From NCBI GenBank assembly GCA_012961655.1, contig DTYX01000352.1:1-6679 (forward strand): DNA of 6,679 nucleotides. The letters run 5' to 3'. The translations under genes and the position numbers were made by a program. The notes below the pieces were generated by a model. It made no database searches and was not told where the DNA came from. It saw only the letters and a program-made list of their open reading frames with translations. The stretch comes from Candidatus Poribacteria bacterium (GTDB lineage: Bacteria; Poribacteria; WGA-4E; DTYX01). How positions within the stretch are numbered: position 1 is the stretch's first letter; each line of letters opens with the position of its first letter. Of the stretch, positions 5,507 through 6,679 are shown in pieces.

Positions 5507-5913
5507 GAACTAACGTTATTGTGGCCGGACGTAACTGTTGGACACTCTTTGATGGAGGGGCGCGAAACACTTACGTTGTGCAAGAGTTGGATTCTCTGTT
5601 GCCCACCTTTGAATTAGAAAAACCAGAACCCGTCTCTCTAGGAAGGAGAGTCCACAGGGTCGTGAAGGGGTGTCGGTTAACTTGCCTTGTTGAAGGACTT
5701 CCTGTGTGGATCCATGCCAGAGTTCTTGATGAAATAGGAACTGATGAGGAAGGCAAAAGTATTGAAATTCTATTTGGAGCACTGGCAATGCAAGAGTGGG
5801 GCATAAAACCTATATATGACGAAGAACGACTGGATATGACTCACTACCCAAAAGAATTCATCGAGTTTATGGTAAAAGACGAAGCACATCTTGATTATAC
5901 CATTTTCCCTTGA
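5494..5913 (+). CDS. Retropepsin-like aspartyl-protease-fold protein (clan AA), small, with DGG in place of DTG/DSG
   Basis: This is a complete 139-residue protein with a strong ribosome binding site. The opening MGRVRTNVIVAGRNCWTLFD leads into D20-G21-G22-A23-RNTYV, where clan AA single-domain proteases normally have D-T/S-G-A followed by a hydrophobic strand. A second family-like block is EILFGALAMQEWGI (91-104), equivalent to the hydrophobic-hydrophobic-G turn. It is followed by RLDMTHYPKEFIEF (112-125), which resembles the tail of bacterial aspartyl-protease-like proteins of this size. Such proteins would act as homodimers, each giving one catalytic aspartate. D20 is kept but the T/S that supports the 'fireman's grip' is glycine, so activity may be weak or lost. 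There is no signal peptide. The substrate is unknown. It is rightward like hisD but 225 bases away, so it may not share its transcript. Confidence 0.65.
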   Translation: MGRVRTNVIVAGRNCWTLFDGGARNTYVVQELDSLLPTFELEKPEPVSLGRRVHRVVKGCRLTCLVEGLPVWIHARVLDEIGTDEEGKSIEILFGALAMQEWGIKPIYDEERLDMTHYPKEFIEFMVKDEAHLDYTIFP

Positions 5914-6015
5914 TAATTACTTCGTAGATCGATGTGAGATCAGACTGAAGGTTATTTGCTGCTGACTGAACCCACATCATTCCAAAGTTAGTTATTTTTA
6001 TCAACTCCTTAGTTT

Positions 6016-6065
6016 TGTAGTGACTTACACTTGCGGATTCCTATCTCAAAAGGAAAATCACTACA
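6016..6065. repeat. Inverted repeat TGTAGTGA/TCACTACA with inner stem
   Basis: TGTAGTGA (6016-6023) and TCACTACA (6058-6065) are exact inverse copies. Inside them, TTCCT (6038-6042) pairs with AGGAA (6051-6055), giving a long irregular hairpin. Lying between convergent genes, it could help end transcription from either side, but it lacks a T-run directly after the stem. Confidence 0.45.
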
Positions 6066-6088
6066 TCTTAGTTTCATATTCATCAATT

Positions 6089-6145
6089 TCCGTTAAGTTT
6101 GTAACGGATTTAACATTTTGCTTGATGATAATGTGTTACAAACTT
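6089..6145. repeat. Overlapping alternative hairpins
   Basis: Hairpin A is TCCGTTA (6089-6095) with TAACGGA (6102-6108) around a 6-base loop. Hairpin B is AAGTTTGTAAC (6095-6105) with GTTACAAACTT (6135-6145), extended inward by ACATT (6113-6117) with AATGT (6130-6134). A and B share bases 6095-6105, so they cannot form together. B alone has 16 paired bases with a 7-base bulge. Confidence 0.6.
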
Positions 6146-6172
6146 CAGTGACTTCAAATGTCAAGATTAAAA

Positions 6173-6679
6173 TTACTCAAAACAATGTGGCTTCAATACC
6201 TCGTAGAGGCAATTGGCTAAATCGGCAAATTCCGCAATGCTTAGCGTCTCTCCACGCCGTTGAGAATCGAGTTGAAGTTTTTTGAAAGCGGCGTCCAGTA
6301 TTTCCGATGGAATTGAGAGTCCGCTACGCATCAAGGAATTACGCAAGGTTTTGCGTCGATGTTGGAAGGCCCCGCGAATAACCCGAAAGAACAGTTCCTC
6401 GCTTTTGACCGGGCATTTTGGCTTTTCGCGCATCTGCAGCAGAAGCAGTGCGGAATCGACTTTAGGACGTGGATAAAAGCTCGTCGCCGGCACTTTTAAA
6501 ACAATTGCCGCTTCGGCATGGTAATCAACAACAACCGAGAGTGAACCATAAGTTCTATTTCCCGCTGGCGCAACAATGCGTTGAGCTACTTCTTCTTGCA
6601 TCATCAGAACACAGGTTTGAATCAACGAACGTAATCCCAAAAGTTTTAACAGGATTGGAGTTGTGATGTAGTAAGGGAT
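6173..6679 (-). CDS. rsmA: 16S rRNA (adenine1518-N6/adenine1519-N6)-dimethyltransferase, C-terminal part
   Basis: RsmA/KsgA uses SAM to dimethylate two adjacent adenines in the 16S rRNA helix 45 loop during small-subunit assembly. The open frame covers 168 residues plus TAA (6173-6175) and continues past the right edge. At the edge it begins IPYYITTPILLKLLG, the remainder of the NxPY motif that stacks the target adenine; the Asn itself is off-window. Further signatures are QEEVAQRIVAPAG, YGSLSVVVDYH, TSFYPRPKVDSALL (residues 66-79 of the visible part), FQHRRKTLRNSL (105-116) and the helical C-terminal domain with RRGETLSIAEFADLAN. The missing part of about 100 residues contains the SAM-binding GxGxG. 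An internal ATG at 6640 would remove NxPY and is not the start. No defect is visible. The gene converges on the protease-like gene. Confidence 0.93.
   Translation of the reverse strand: MPYYITTPILLKLLGLRSLIQTCVLMMQEEVAQRIVAPAGNRTYGSLSVVVDYHAEAAIVLKVPATSFYPRPKVDSALLLLQMREKPKCPVKSEELFFRVIRGAFQHRRKTLRNSLMRSGLSIPSEILDAAFKKLQLDSQRRGETLSIAEFADLANCLYEVLKPHCFE

Larger units (their letters stand above)
5914..6172. other. AT-rich convergent intergenic region with nested inverted repeats
   Basis: No gene was seen on either strand. The region lies between the 3' ends of the protease-like gene (+) and rsmA (-), so it contains no promoter by necessity. It holds two structured blocks, at 6016-6065 and 6089-6145. 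CTTAGTTT occurs twice, once at the left of the first block (6008-6015) and once just after it (6067-6074). Confidence 0.6.

Noticed and set aside
6173..6640. Short 155-codon gene starting at the ATG at 6640
   Set aside because: The frame is open to the window edge and the upstream codons encode the IPYYITTPIL part of RsmA, so the ATG is internal.

Overview
This is a moderately AT-rich bacterial window carrying two kinds of material. One is conserved housekeeping or near-housekeeping genes: histidinol dehydrogenase hisD, 16S rRNA dimethyltransferase rsmA/ksgA and an MBL-fold hydrolase. The other is accessory material: a PD-(D/E)XK (Rpn-like) nuclease, a broken right-handed beta-helix gene, an aspartyl-protease-like small protein and many short perfect palindromes. 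A DUF3352-like envelope protein, PbH1 beta-helix remnants and scattered small hairpins together suggest an uncultured lineage of the Poribacteria / Planctomycetes-neighbour type. That assignment is an impression from gene style and has not been tested.

Layout. Positions 1-678 (-) hold the N-terminal 226 codons of a membrane-anchored DUF3352-like protein that runs off the left edge. Positions 679-1156 are non-coding and contain six short hairpins, mostly with different stem sequences but similar design. Positions 1157-2083 (-) encode a PD-(D/E)XK nuclease-like protein with a DUF4351-like tail. A short helical ORF with no clear start lies just upstream of it at 2112-2408 (-). Positions 2456-2772 (-) are a beta-helix pseudogene whose lost C-terminus can be rebuilt by undoing one stop codon and one frameshift.

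Positions 2773-3112 are a divergent intergenic region with a perfect 19-nt palindrome and a near-consensus sigma-70 promoter (TTGACA, 17 nt, TACAAT). This promoter probably drives the rightward pair MBL hydrolase (3113-3964) and hisD (3967-5268), which are only 2 nt apart. After a 225-nt spacer holding fragments of a possible small ORF comes a 139-residue retropepsin-like protein (5494-5913) whose expected DTG/DSG motif reads DGG. Positions 5914-6172 are a structured, AT-rich convergent intergenic region. At the right edge (6173-6679, -) is the C-terminal 168 residues of RsmA/KsgA.

The clearest functional unit is the MBL-hisD pair. The nuclease with its small upstream ORF is a second possible unit. 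No tRNA, rRNA, CRISPR array or intact insertion sequence was recognised. The most notable signals are the palindromes with differing stems, the reconstructable beta-helix pseudogene, the alternative hairpins at 6089-6145 and the DGG variant.
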